Both the position numbers and the translations under genes were made by a program. Below, one piece after another: positions 1-12,259 of a stretch of DNA of 64,000 bases (position 1 is the first letter of the stretch; every line of letters begins with the position of its first letter). Below the pieces are notes generated by a model. That model did not search any database. It was not told the DNA's origin and saw only the letters and a list, made by a program, of their open reading frames with translations. The stretch is taken from assembly GCA_963575745.1 (NCBI GenBank), contig CAUYUJ010014597.1, positions 208,501 to 272,500 of the forward strand, read 5' to 3'. This DNA comes from Prorocentrum cordatum (lineage: Eukaryota; Sar; Dinophyceae; Prorocentrales; Prorocentraceae).

Positions 1-821
1 TGGGTCGCGAGACACAGGACACGAGGGTACCCTTGATCTGGCAGGGTCGACCTGATAATCCCGGCCGCTGTATCATACCTGAGCCGAACTGCTTTCCTCC
101 CCGTCCCCTGGCGCTGGCCGGGGGCACCGACGGCTCCTCGCTGGCTACCAGACCCACCCGCAGCATCGAGCATCGAGCACCGAAAAGGAGGGACGAGCCA
201 GCAGTAGGGGGAGGGCCAAGGAGGGACTGGCTCAATGGGGAACACATCACCGATAGATCGGCGATATGCACCCGATTATCGAATCCGCGCCTCCCTGGGC
301 GGGTGGGGCTATGGGGCCCCTATCGGCTATCACGGGGCGATTGGGGGTCGATGCGTTACCCCGTGAGCCTGCCCCTCCTTGAAGATGACCCTGATCCGAG
401 CGGCTCTTGGGCCATACATCGAGCCTCCAGCGGGAATTCGGAACGATCGTGGGACCTCCGGAACACCCTCGACGAGGCGCAACTGATGGAGACTACCCCG
501 GGTTTCCTAAACTTCCGAGGCCTGTCGGAAACTTCCCCCTGGTTTTCGGGTCAAACCTTGGCTCTCCAGCGGCCGTTCGGGACGATCCCTGAAAGCCGCT
601 GGAAACATGCGAGAACGCTCGAAAACCTCGAACCTCAAACTTAGAGGCCGCTGCCCCTGCGTTCGCTCCGATCCTATTTCGGCCCCGCCGATATGGCCAC
701 CCTTTGGCGCCCCAGCCCTTGCAGCCGCCCGCACCAGCCCACGCGCCAGCGCCCTTCCCCTGCGTGCCCGCGGCCTTCGCGCTGGGCTGCTTCATCTGGC
801 CCTGGGCCACGATGAACGACC
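1..821. other. No supported gene
   Basis: Both strands hold overlapping open frames, as expected of GC-rich DNA, but none shows a recognisable domain or consistent protein-like composition. I see no repeat structure here either. Confidence 0.5.
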
Positions 822-959
822 ATGACGACGACGAAAACGACGACGACGACGACGAACGACCGCGACGACGACGACGAACGACCGCGACCTCGTCCTCGTC
901 CTCGCCCTCCTCGTCTTCCTCGTCCTCCTCGTCCTCTTCGTCCTCATCCTCTTCCTCTG
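822..959. repeat. Low-complexity GAC / CTC-rich tract
   Basis: A run of GAC-type triplets (822-890) passes into CTC/TCC-type triplets (about 888-959). All frames over it translate to Asp, Thr, Arg or Ser runs, so ORFs spanning it are not evidence of genes. The frame at 988-1208 (+) after the tract looks mildly protein-like but I cannot assign it. Confidence 0.8.
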
Positions 960-1639
960 TACCGTATGGGACCCTTTGGTCGCTGTCACCTTGGATGCTT
1001 TGAAGGTCTTTCGCAGATCAGTTACGACCGCCACCTCACCCAGCATGTGCTAGGGGCCCTCTTAAAGCAGCCCCAGCTGCAGGTAGCCAACCCCAGAACC
1101 TGGGTGTCCTGCCGAGATCCAGTTCAAGCGGTCACCGTCACGCTCGAGCGCATCGAGTGGCAAATGAAAGATATGGAGGGGTTGGTGGACGACTGGGGAG
1201 TGGAGTAGGACGCTACCTTTTACTCGACAGCTTTCCTCTCCTTGCAAATTCAAGAAGCAGCTAGGAGGGCGTCGGAGAGCCCTCTACCTCCACGACAGAG
1301 ATCGTGCTTGGGATTCTGGTTTGTCTGGGAGGCCAGCCGTTGAGCTGCCATTTCAGAAACCCACCCTGTCCTGAACGGCACACGATCAGAATGCTCTAAG
1401 GGAATTGATGCGTGGCGCCCACTGGTGCAAGTGACAGATCCACTGTCACGACCAGTCGCTGCCTGATGTCCGTTTACATTGCAAGGCAGGGCACGGCACA
1501 ATCTGTCACCGTGCGTTTGCAAGGGAGGGCACGGGACCATTTTTTCACCGTGAAGTTTGTGTGCCACGCTCAATTAGCTTGGCGAAGAGATATCTCGTGC
1601 GATGACGCGATGAATCTGGCAAGGATTCGGAGCAGCACC

Positions 1640-2376
1640 AGACAGACGTACAGGTAGTAATGTACTTGGAGTCGTTCTTGCCTCGCAGGTAAGCGCACGC
1701 TGGGTCGCCAGTGGCTTTCTCACGGCCCACCCGCGTGACGAAACGCTTGATGGCGTTCTTGCCATTGCGCTCCAAGATTGCCGCGATGGCGCGATAGTCG
1801 ACGCCCATGTCCAGCTTGTCCGCTCCGCGGAAGCCATGACCAAGCACTTTAACGACGCGCGTCTGCAGCATAGTCTCCAGGAACACGACTGCGCCGTCCT
1901 GTGCACGAAGGCAATGCCAGAGGGCGTGACGAGAGGCAAGAGAAGACGGTAACAGGCAGACGAAGGAGAACGCAGCACAGTGCGTCCGCATGTCGATGTG
2001 AAGGGCAGGCAGTGGAAGGAGTCTTTTGCTGTCAGCTTGTTCGCGCGCTCGAGGTCCAGGTCGGGGGGCGCCAGGGCAGATGTTCGCGCCCCGTCGGGAG
2101 GACTGCGCTCTGCAAGGCTTGCTTCACGAGCTCGGACTTCAAAGTGTTGCATGCGAACGGCATGAGAATGCTCTCCGCACCTCCGGGGATCGCTACTAAG
2201 AGGGACATCCGGCCGATTGAGACAGGTGCTTCCCCGTCGAAGGTTGCGAATGTGTTGCGCGGGAGAGCGAGGTGATTCTCCTCGAACAGCCTGGTGGACA
2301 TTGCAGCTGTAGGGCAGTGGGCGTGCTCATCGCCTGCCTTCTCGAGCGTCCAATCGCTTGCCCCATCCGAGAGCAT
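1640..2376 (-). pseudogene. Unrecognised broken or multi-exon gene fragment
   Basis: Two stretches on the minus strand read like real protein. From an ATG at 2376 to about 2080 the frame gives a mixed-composition segment containing RLFEENHLALPRNTFATF and SIGRMSLLVAIPGGAESI. From about 1905 to 1670, in another frame, it gives LETMLQTRVVKVLGHGF and YRAIAAILERNGKNAIKR. The two frames do not join directly, so either an intron lies between about 1910 and 2080 or the gene is frameshifted. Amphipathic helices and balanced composition separate these parts from the Arg/Ala-rich shadow ORFs around them. I do not recognise the family and propose no function. Confidence 0.4.
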
Positions 2377-2450
2377 GGCCTCGACCGTCCGCGCTGCCTG
2401 GGGCCATGCGGCTTGCGGTCTGCGCCTCGACGATGCGCGTCGGCTTCGGC

Positions 2451-4842
2451 CGGCGCTGACTTCCGAACGCCTGCGAAGCGTCTCGGTCGGAAGAAATCCG
2501 ACGGCGCAGCGCGGAAGACGACGGGGAGCAGCGGCCCGCCGAGACGGCCGCGCAGAGTGCGCAGGGGCAGAGCCGAAGCGAAGCCCTCGCCTTCTCTTCG
2601 ATGTCATCCTTGGTATCGGTGCCGGCGTAGATGGCCCAGAGATCAAAGAGGACGTTGCAGGCGTGTGCACTAGAACAGATTGCCCCAGTCGCCACGGAGT
2701 GGCTCCTAATGCTGGCCCGCTGCGGCGCGCACAGCAGCGCTGACGCGACGACGCAGGGTTTGGAGGTCCACTGCGCCTCCGCCCGTGAAGGTGCCATTCA
2801 TGGTCGGGCGCAAACTGTCACCCGCTGCGGCGGCACCGACGGGGGCCGCGAGGTTCGGCAAAGGCATGCCGAGGCGCGCCTGGAAGGTGGGAGAGCGGGA
2901 GGAATGCGGCCACGGCGTTTCCGATGGGGCGCGCTGAGCCGAATGCGGCGTCAGCGCGAGAGCAGCGAAGTAATGCGGGATGACGATTAATAAAAATTTG
3001 GAGAGAACGATTAAAACATAGTTTCTGCTATTTCTGCACCATTTTCTGACTGGAAAAGAACGATTCAAAGAAATAGTTGTCCAGCCCGCGGCCGGTTTTT
3101 TCTAATCGCCATCCCGGGCGCCACCGCGTGAACACGACCCCCGGTCATGTATCAATCGTCATCCTCCATTACGGGGGCAGAGAGGCGGGTCGGGGCACGT
3201 GGGCTGCGCGCGCGGATCACGCGCACTTCGCAGCCCAGGCGCGAGCGGCCCCAGCTGCGCGCTGGCGGCGGCGCTCGAAGGCATGAAGGCCGCGACTGCT
3301 CAAGGCGAAGTCACCAGAGCGGCGATTCTCCTAGTAGCCGCGGTAGAGCAAATCGGCGTCGCGCGCCCCCCCCCCGAGCACCCAAGCCTGCCGCGGGGAT
3401 ATGGCCAGCCGTGCCGCTGCAGGAGGGGGCGGCTCAAGTGCATGGCGACGACGCGCGCGAGGTTGCAGAAACGCCCGGGGATCGGAAGAGGCGCGTTCGG
3501 GGGCGGAGAAAGCGACGGAGGCGAATGGAAGGAGCCAGGCGAACCAGCCAAAGCAGAAAAGCAGCAAGGTAAGTCAGCGGAGGGAAAACGAACGAAGGAG
3601 TCAGCAAGGAAGCAGCATCGACGAAAACGTTGCACAAGATGAGTGGCGATCGGGGAATGCCTCTCGGAGATTCTCCGCTACTGCTTCTCAAACATCGCCG
3701 CCTGGTGGGCGCGAAGCCGCTCTCGACAGTCGCAGCGGCGGCGGGGGCCCGAAGGCCCGCGGCGCCCCGCCTCCGAGCGACCGCGCCCCAACGAAGCAAG
3801 GAGGCGCGCATGGGGTCCGCGGTGACGTTGAGAACGTCGGCGGCGTGCGCCTCGGTGAGCAGCGCGCGGGGCCCCAATTTGAACGCGCGCAGTCTTCTGC
3901 CGCGCGACGCGCGCCGCGGTGCCCGCGAAAAGCGTCGGGATCGGCGCGCGCGAAGAACTGGGCGGATGGGTGCGGGGACGCGCCGAAAGCCCCCGCCCAT
4001 TGCAGAAGTCGGAGATCGGGCGGAGCCGCGCCGAACAGCCAGGTCAAGGCGTTATGATTCGTGACGTCGCGGGCCCGCAACAGGCAGACTAAGCGGTCGC
4101 GACGCAGCGGGGCCCCGCGCGATGCGCTCCAAAGCATCAGCGGAGCCGCCGCGACTGAAGCGAGCGAGCGCCGCGTCGTCCGCGGGGCGCAGGTGGCGAC
4201 GGGGTCGCAGAGGCAAGCCTTTCGCTGGCAGCAAGAACTGCCGAGGTCCGCTCCAGGGCGCATTGCATGCGGCGGTCAAACAAAGTCCCAGCGGTTGTTG
4301 GGGAGCCCTTCCGTGAAGTGCCACCTGGCGCAAGGAAGCGATGGGGGGGGGCGCGGGAAGTGGCGGTGAGAGAGAGGGCGGGGCAGTCGGAGAGAGCGGG
4401 AGAGGTAACGTGGGAAGTGGTGGCAGCCTTCCCCGATGGGCTTTCCGCGCGGCCCCACCTCTTGCGGCCCGGATCCGGAGTCGCGCCCACGACGCCTCAG
4501 CACAGGGAAGCGTGAAGACGAGCGGTTACAAGATCTGCGGCCGGCGGCGCCGGGAGTCCGCAAATCTCCCGAGGCCGCGAAGCGCCCGCCGCGGCGAGGC
4601 CCCATATCATAAGGCGTCGGCCTGCCCATTGTCGAACGAGAGGAAGTCGACCGAGCCATGGGCGGGTTCCCCCTCGCATAATGACCGTCGGTGGGAACGG
4701 ATCGGCTGGGCGAGGTTGCGATGCGCCAATCTGGTCTCCATGGTTCGCTGCGGGCGCAGGCAATCCAAGCGCAGCCCGCGCGCCCCGCGAATGGCCAAGC
4801 AGCGCTGGAACGGCCGCGTTTGCGTGAGAGCGCCGTTCCCGG
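2451..4842. other. GC-rich stretch without a supported gene
   Basis: Long ORFs overlap in all six frames with Arg/Ala/Gly-rich translations, the usual product of high GC rather than coding. A short AT-richer patch lies near 2985-3070. I see no repeats, RNA genes or domains. Confidence 0.5.
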
Positions 4843-5683
4843 TTGCGTTGTACTCCGTCACGTATTTTTGCCCAGTCTAAACTCTGCGTCAAGCCTCAAG
4901 CCTGCGCCGTCCAGTCGCCGCACGAGCGCCATAAACTCGTCGAAGACAAGGGGGGGCAACCGAGGCAGGCGTCTGCGGCAAGAGTGAGGACGCGCTTGCT
5001 GGGAATCGAGTCAAGCAAAGCGTGGGGGCCCACGATGGTGCAAGCGCCCCGGCGCACTTGCTCCACGAGGACGTCGAGGTACGCTGGCGCCACCTCGCGA
5101 TGCAGGCTGCTGCAGTTCATGCGCAGACGGAGTCCACGGTCGACCCACCCCACGAATCGGAACATCAGCGAAGGTAAACCCCTCCACGATGGGAATGATG
5201 GGATGCCCTCCTACACTGCGAAGTTCCGCGAACGCGTCGCGGAGGTGACCCAGAACGCTATGCAGGTCCGCTCTCTGGTGGCCTCGGACGGCGCCGTGCT
5301 CCTTGGCTTCCAGGTGGCCCCGACCTTGCAAGTCCTCCCAGAGGCCCCCCACGCACGTTGGGATGATGATCCGCTGTTGGGCGGAGCGAAGAATGGCGCG
5401 CATTCACAGCGGAGACGGGGGAACCTTCAGGCGGCTACATCTCGACGACGTGCTGCGTTGGAGGCGACGGCGCGTGACCTGGCTGCCCAGGTCAAGGGGG
5501 GCACCACGCCGACGACTGAGCCAGCTCCAAAGAAGAAGAAGAAGAAGGCCGTGCCTACACAAGATGACGGACGCCGACGTGATCCACGCTTGCTTGTTCG
5601 TCTGAAGCGCCTCATGCACTTGGCCGACCAGCAGGCGGAGCCACCAACCCACAAAGAGCTCGTGGCCGCGTTGACCACACCTT

Positions 5684-7691
5684 GTGCAGGACATCGCGGG
5701 CGCGACGACCCCGCCCTTCGCTGCAGGTGCCTCTGAGCCGCCTGCCGCCAAATCCAAGACGGTCAAGCCCCTGCCCAACCCGTGGGGATCTGCACCAGTG
5801 TGGCAGGCGGCCCACATCAAAGACAAGGAATTTGATCCTGAACGCCCTCCTGTGATTGCCTGTTAGAACCGCAAGGAATACGATGCAGTGCACGACTGGT
5901 GGCGGGCGAGGTCTGCAGCCAGTGGTTACCGACGTGCTGTTCCACGAGAAGACGCTCATTGATGGTTGGGGGGAGATGGGGGTTACGGTTGAGGGGCCCA
6001 ACGACAGTGCCACCCAGATCTCCGCACAGGTGCAGCACGTCGGCCAGCGAGCCACACGGCGAGCTGGCCCACCGACGGGGGTGAAGGACGACGCCGCGCC
6101 CACCGAGAAGCCTGCCAGCGTCAGGCTCACCATCGTCAGGGACAACGCCGAGGACTGGTTGTTCCAGCCGGCGAGCAAGAAGCCCGTGGCGGTGGCCTCG
6201 CCGGTCCTCAACGCCGAGCTCTCGAAGCACATTTTGAAGACCAAGAGGGCGGTGGCGCACGAGACAGAGGTCACCGCGATCTTGATCGCTGCCGCGCCCC
6301 AGGTTGACAGCATCCTCAATTTTTCCTTGCCCACAGGAGTGTTCTTGAACCAGCCAGGGTCGACGCTGGCCCCTGTGTGACACAAGCTCAGAGACGACGA
6401 GAACAAGTCCTCATACTTCCGACGGGTGCAGGCCGTCTCAGCGGCAGCCTATGGACGCCTCGTCTACAGGTCCAGCGAGACCAGCGCACTGGGAGTATTT
6501 TCTTCGTCCGTCGCGGCCGCTGACATCCAGCCGAGATGGATCCTACAACGTACGCCAGCATCGTGGGCCCAGACGAGCAAGTTCTAGCTTGGGCAGTCGG
6601 TCGCGGTTTCAAGAATGTCTCGAGCGCCACGAGGTGTGGGACTCGTAGGTGGCTCCTCCGAGGTGATCTCGCGGCGCTTGTCAGTGGCCAGGTGATGGAG
6701 TTCAAGTCAGGTATGATCGGTGCACTTACTCCCCCGCGCCACGCCGTGGTCACAGCCGGCCTCCACCGGCAAAAGCTCCGACGACGGCGCGGGGGGCGCC
6801 GGGCCCCTCGACATCGGCGCCGACGACGACGCCCGCCTCTATACACCCTCACCAGCGACGATCCCAGGCGACGTCGACGAGGGAGGCGATGCCATCATGG
6901 GCGCTGAGGACGCGAGGGTACGCCGCCGACCCAGCCCAAGCCCAAGACGGCCAAGACGGCCAAGGAGGCACCAGCGGCTCTCGACCCGCCGCCTTGGAGC
7001 CCATATTTCAAGAAGCACGATTGCGGTGGCAAAGGCGATTGCTTCTACTGTTGCTCCAGTTACCACGTGCACATGAGCAAGACGAATCACAGGCCCCTCG
7101 AGCCCGCCGACCTCGGCCCCAGAGGGAAATTGCAGGCCGCTCTCAGGAATGCGGCGGCTGCCGAGATACTAAAGATGAAAGGGGGAACCACGCGCCCAGG
7201 CACGGGCGGAGACATGCGCGATTTCGCGCGCTGTCACGGCAGCGGCCAAGGCGCTGAGCACGGACTTCCTGGCATGGAAGAAGCAGCAGGACCATCGGCA
7301 TCTGTTCGCGGCCCCTGCCAACATCAAGACCTCCAAGGAGTGCTGGCTGACCCTCGAGGACGGCCACTACGAGCTTCTTGTAGGATCTACGCCTGTGTCC
7401 GCTGAAGCGGAGACAGAATGGCGGAAGGTGTCCAATCCCCATCCTCATCGTTTCACTGGTGGTGGTCGCGCTACGGAGTCTTTCTCCTCATGCGAGGCCT
7501 GTGGCCACTCGCGCACGCTCTGCGGGGGCGCCTCTTTCGTCAGCGTCCGCGACGGGTTCGAGGGCAAAGTTGAAGGCGACAGCGAAGGCGAAGTCCAGCG
7601 GGCCCTCCAGGGCCAGTCGGTAGCCCCCCAAGGCGAAGGCCAGGCCTGTGTCGACTCGGGGGGCCCAGGGTGCTCCTGGACTTGGGGATGA
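5684..7691 (+). pseudogene. Gag-like (ORF1) remnant of the decayed LINE
   Basis: Three protein-like stretches follow one another in changing frames: 5684-5866 (contains PLPNPWGSAPVWQAAHIKD), 5856-6380 (contains ASVRLTIVRDNAEDWLFQP and ends at a stop) and about 6930-7550. The last carries clustered Cys/His residues: CGGKGDCFYCCSSYH near 7021-7065, then CEACGHSRTLC near 7492-7525, resembling nucleic-acid-binding knuckles. A mid-ORF segment reads CWLTLEDGHYELLVGS. Position upstream of endonuclease and RT on the same strand suggests ORF1. The assignment is inferred from order and Cys content, not from a recognised domain. Confidence 0.45.
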
Positions 7692-9243
7692 GGTGGGGCC
7701 CAGGAGGTTGCTGCACTCGCTCCACGTCCTGATAATTATGTTCATTGGAATTGCCCGTGTGGTTGGGAGCCAGACATTATTGGTACGACATGCGTTGAGA
7801 ATCGGAAGCAGGCGAAATTCCACTGACGGGCATGCCAGGGCACGGCCATCCCCCCTGAACATCCAGAGGCTCGCGTGGCGAGACTTGGCGCTGGAGGCCT
7901 GGCTGCTGCAGCGACGCGTCGAGGCAAGCGGCAGAAAGCATGGCGACTTTTCCCTACCTGGCGTGCTGCGCTCTCCTGCGACATGAGCGTCGCGACGTGC
8001 TCGCCGACCCGGCAGCCCAGCCGCGCCCGACAGCGCACCCCCACGACGCAGACGCTGCTCGCGTGCAGCAAGTGCGGCAAGAGCAGTGTCCTGAGCACGC
8101 TCAAGAAGATCCCGCGCCGACATCGATCTCCGGGCGCCACCTTCCAAACAGCAATGGCCCGGCCGGTGGGCGCGGGGCGCGCGGAGACCGCTATGAGGAC
8201 CAGCATCGCCGCGTCAAGTAACGCTGGGCGAAGCGCTCTCGGATAGAGGGCCACCGCGCACCCTGCTACGACCGCTGCTGCCACGAGCAGTGCATCCGAC
8301 GGGCGTCTGAGGCCAGAGGCGTTCCAGATGTCCCAGGAGGAGGAGGAGGAGGAAGAGGAGGAGGAGGAGGAGGAGGAGACCCGCGGCGGCCTCGACGCCA
8401 TCGCGACGGGGCCCGCTCCTGGGAGGCGGACGAGCCTCTCGGGAGCCCGAGGCGAAGCGCCCGAGGCGTGCCGAGAGCTCGCCACTGCCACGGCCACCGC
8501 CGCTGCAGCGGAGAGCTCGAGAGGCCGGCCCTGGGACTGCGCGGCCAGGGAAGACGGTGCGCTTCACGCTGTCATCGCCGACTTCGCCCGGGTCCGCGGG
8601 TTCGGGCCCCCCCCGAGCCCGCAAACGCCAGCGTGTCGCGTCGTCCTCATCTCCGGCTGCTGCGCCGGCTCCGACAGAGACTACGGCCGCGCCGCGTGCT
8701 TCGTCACCCTCACCCTCCTCATCGCTGGCTGCAGCGACGGCGATGGCACCGTCAACGGTTCTACCTCCACGTTCGCTTGGGCCTACGTCACAAGCCTCCT
8801 GCACATCGACTGGGCCTGCGTCGCAGGTCTCGCCTAATCAAACGCCTACTGCGTCGACCCCCAAAAGGCCAACATCTTCCATGGGGAGCTCTTCTTCCGT
8901 CAAGCGCTGCCGTCTGGCAAATGTACTTGCTGACGACGAGCCGGATGAGGAACCGCGCGAGCTACTTGATGACTCGCCGTCCTTGCTGACATGTTGCGAC
9001 ATCGATGTTACAGTTTTGTCCAAGGCCAGGGTGCTCACTGGGCCCTCCAGCTTGCCGCCAAGTCCGGAAGGAGCATGGTTTTCTCGGGGCCACCTCCCTC
9101 GCAGAAAAACGCGAGGAGTTCGAGGGGTTGTCCGACAGGGTGGGTGGGCACTTCTTTGGCGACGTACCCTTGGAAGAATTTGAAAGATCAGAGACTCCTT
9201 CATACGGCGTCGTGGAGTGGGCATCCGCGCGTCGTCAGCGCAC

Positions 9244-9360
9244 ATCGTCTCCTTGCATGGGCCTGCGGAGGTGGATCGTCCATGGTTCTTGAAAACATTC
9301 GAGAGACTGCAAGCGCTGGGCCACTTGGGACATCCACTGCACGTCATGGGAGATCTCAAC
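9244..9360 (+). pseudogene. AP-endonuclease (EEP) fragment of the LINE
   Basis: The frame starting at 9244 gives IVSLHGPAEVDRPW, then an amphipathic helix, then PLHVMGDLN, directly followed by TGA at 9361. A hydrophobic strand ending in GD(L/F)N is the central motif of the endonuclease/exonuclease/phosphatase fold that nicks target DNA in APE-type LINEs. The flanking endonuclease motifs (N-terminal Asn/Glu, C-terminal SDH) are not legible here because the frame is lost on both sides. Compare the intact endonuclease of the LINE at 39.3-44.5 kb. Confidence 0.6.
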
Positions 9361-10208
9361 TGACGCCCGAATAATGCTACGATGTCCACCTCCTGGACCA
9401 TGTGCACCACGCGTTCGGGAATGGATCCCGCGACCACGGTCGCAGACGCATCACCTGCGCGAGCCGTGCATTCGGGCGGCGGCCCTTCCCCGATCCAACT
9501 TGGCGCCAACTTCCTGTCCGGCGTGACGCACCGCGGACTGGTCAGTTACGAGCTGCACATCCACGTCGTGAGTACACCCCCACGCGCGCACGCGACATGC
9601 GGCAGCCTACGTCCCCGAGCGGAGTTCCACGGCAGAGGAGAGAGCCTCGCTGCAAGAGTTGGCGGATCAAGAGATTGGCCAGTGCCGCGACGGCAACGAG
9701 GGCGATCGCCCATACCTTCTTGCGCTGTGGCAGTGCTGACGCGCTCGAGCTGAGAAAGCCGCGCTGCTGGCGGTGGAGAGAGGTCGCATGTCCGTTGGCC
9801 GCGCTGCCGAAAGGGATGCAAGGATCCGAGCCACCGTCACGAGCGACCTCACACTCACCTGCACGCCGACTTGATCAGTCTATTGCGCTCCGACGGTTTC
9901 TCCGACTTCACCGTCGTTTCGCCGAGTTTCCACGTCGAGGCCCACGCGGCACGACCACGCTGGCCACCAAGCACTACCTTCAACTGGGGCGGGCGGATGT
10001 GGACCTGCCTGACCTACTTCCCTTACCTGCAGCGGGTCTGCTTTGTTATGCGGATGCCTTGGGGCGCCTCTCGGCGGCGATTGCCAGAGGGCGAATCCGT
10101 CTTCAGCACCATGCTTCAAAACAATGGCGTCCGACATTTTCAGCCTGGTCATCTGATATCTGGGAACGCACGACGCCGACGTTTTGAGGTCCATCACACT
10201 CGCAGTCG

Positions 10209-11607
10209 ATGATGGTCGATGAGGTGAGAACGCAGCGGGAAGAATACTGGGACCCGCCTAACACACAGTTTGTGACGGCGCGGAAGCAGCATGCCAATGC
10301 GGCCGTTTCTCCCGAGAGCACACGGCCTGCTGAGCGGGAACCCACCTTCGAAGAGTTCCCGACGGCGGAGCAAGCCGAAGGCTGCCCAGGCCTCGGCGGC
10401 TGGACCTTCCGCGGGCAACGCGCCCCCATGAGGCGCTTCCCCACCACCGTGCAGGAGTTCTACGACGCGTGGGCCCTCGCCCCCCGAGAAGCAGTTCGAC
10501 TTCGCGGGCGCCTCCCCGATGATCCCGTGCGCCACCCTGTCTTCGGGTGGGGAGCGGCTGGCATCCCGAAAGGGATGGCGACGGTCGACCCTTCGGCGCC
10601 GGGCCGATCTCGCTGCGGACATGGCTGCGTGCTCCGGCCCTGTTGGTACCATCGCCTCCACAGAATCAGTGGGCTAACCGAACGGGTGGCGCGATTCCTC
10701 GCGCGATTTCTGTTTGGCTCCGTGACTTTTCGGACGCAGCGGATGGAGCAGAGCTGGATCTCACAAAAGCATGTGATCAGATACCCCATGGAATCGCTTT
10801 GGAGGGTCTCAAGCACAGTGGCATGCCTGACATTGTCACCTACACATGCGTGGCGGCGTGCAGCGGACCGAGGCACTGCAGCATCTTGGGCCAGCTCGCC
10901 GACCCGATCGACCCCCAGTACGGGCTACCCCAGGGCGACTCGATGGCCCCTGCCACGATGATCGCCACGCTCATGCCGTGGCAACCGTTGTGCCGCGGAC
11001 ACTGCTTCATGGACGATAGATCGTTGGTTGCTCAGGGCCCCGATCTTTTACGTGGCAACCCGGAGGCCACAAAGCGCTTCCACGCATCCATCGGATACGG
11101 CGAGAAAGCCAAGAAGCGCCAGACGTGGTCGACGACAGACGACGAGGACAAACTCATCGAGCACTTTGGGGTGGTCGCGGCTCCTATCAACCCCAGCCAT
11201 CCTATCGAGCCGAGGGGGGGTTGGACCAAGGTGTACACCTCCATCGACGTCCTCCCCTCTGGCTGTGGGCGTCGCCGCTGGTCGCGCCGCCCCCTCGGGC
11301 AGCTGTCCGCGCCCTGGCCTGGGCGCGATGGAAGACGGGGACTACGTGGTGGTGCTACGGTCGCTTCTGGGCTCAGAACGTGTTGCTCCATCCTGTCTTC
11401 TCGGCCGCCATCATTGCGGTCGGGAATGTTATGCATCGCAATGTTGCCTGGTCAGCTTTTGTCGAGACATCCATCATGTATCATGTGCAGGCGATCGGCC
11501 TGCAGTTCGCGCGCTTCTCCCCCGCCCAGGGCCTGCCGCCCGAGGTGGATCCGAACGACGACTTCAGAGTACGCGACGCGGTGAATGACATTGCGGACGA
11601 CCGCTGA
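10209..11607 (+). pseudogene. Reverse transcriptase domain of the LINE, frameshifted
   Basis: The RT core is legible across frames. PGLGGW near 10386 marks the N-terminal boundary typical of LINE RTs. Motif A reads ELDLTKACDQIPHG, with the catalytic Asp at 10757. Motif B reads YGLPQGDSMAP near 10919-10950. Motif C reads CFMDDR, with its Asp pair at 11012-11017. The catalytic residues themselves are preserved, so loss of function comes from frameshifts up- and downstream rather than active-site decay. The FMDDR form resembles LINE RTs I associate with dinoflagellates. Host product would be a target-primed reverse transcriptase. Confidence 0.75.
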
Positions 11608-11724
11608 AGGTTCTTGACAGGAGCCAAGGCGGCGGAGCATGCTATCAACTTGATTGCTCGTATGAGATGAATCCAGACTGCTGCCAGGTCCAGACATGAC
11701 TCAGAGGAAGTTGACGGTGTCGAC

Positions 11725-12162
11725 GTGTCCTTGGGTTCTAGCATAGCATACATGAAGTGGGTGCAGAGTCTCTCTGAGGCCGATCGGACCCTTCTCGCGA
11801 TCTATCGATGTGGTGCCGTCACCTCGGAGACGAGGAGGCGGACAGGCTCGAGTTGCAAACATTGCGGACATGTAATGCCGTCTTTCAAGCACGCGCGGGC
11901 GGAATGCCCACGACACAAAATCCTTCGTGACGAGCTGGCTCTCCGTCACGGCCTTCCCTCAGGGTTCTGGACACGTGTCCCTCGTGGGACTTCTATAAGT
12001 GGATGGATTACGTATTCGGCAGCAGACAGGTGGGCGAACCGAGCCCGCATGTTGCTGGCGGCATCTCAACTCGGAGTGGGTATTCTCCGTCTTGGAATGT
12101 CAGAGACCGTGTCTGACCACGCGCCGATGGTGTCGGCCAAGCGGCGTCGTGGACTTCAGTGA
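11725..12162 (+). pseudogene. C-terminal zinc-knuckle region of the LINE ORF2
   Basis: The frame gives a helical stretch followed by CKHCGHVMPSFKHARAECPR, a CxxC...H...C arrangement near 11851-11912. LINE ORF2 proteins commonly end in such a Cys/His knuckle after the RT. The frame ends at a stop at 12160-12162. Just beyond (12240-12480) the plus strand contains LFVD and GWSVARRAVSGG in broken frames, which could be an RNase H remnant, but this is weak. Confidence 0.5.
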
Positions 12163-12259
12163 CATCTCCTTTCTCCACTTGAGCATCTACACAAAAAGAC
12201 AGGGTGCCGTTTTTTATCTTCAAAATCACGAATCGGAGCGTGACGCACCTCTTCGTGGA

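Larger units (their letters stand above)
4843..12240 (+). mobile_element. Degenerate non-LTR retrotransposon (LINE), plus strand
   Basis: Reading left to right there are gag-like fragments (5.7-7.7 kb), a low-complexity linker (8.3-9.0 kb), an endonuclease remnant with GDLN (9349-9360), an RT domain (10.38-11.1 kb) and a C-terminal zinc-knuckle region (11.8-12.1 kb). This is the order expected of an APE-type LINE. The coding frame switches many times and in-frame stops interrupt it, for example directly after GDLN, so the copy is dead. The outer limits are my estimate: no target-site duplication or tail was found, and the left end could lie anywhere from about 4.8 to 5.7 kb. Confidence 0.6.

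Noticed and set aside
3077-4880. Many long overlapping ORFs on both strands
   Set aside because: High GC leaves few stops; compositions are Arg/Ala/Gly-rich in every frame, with no motif or consistent frame.
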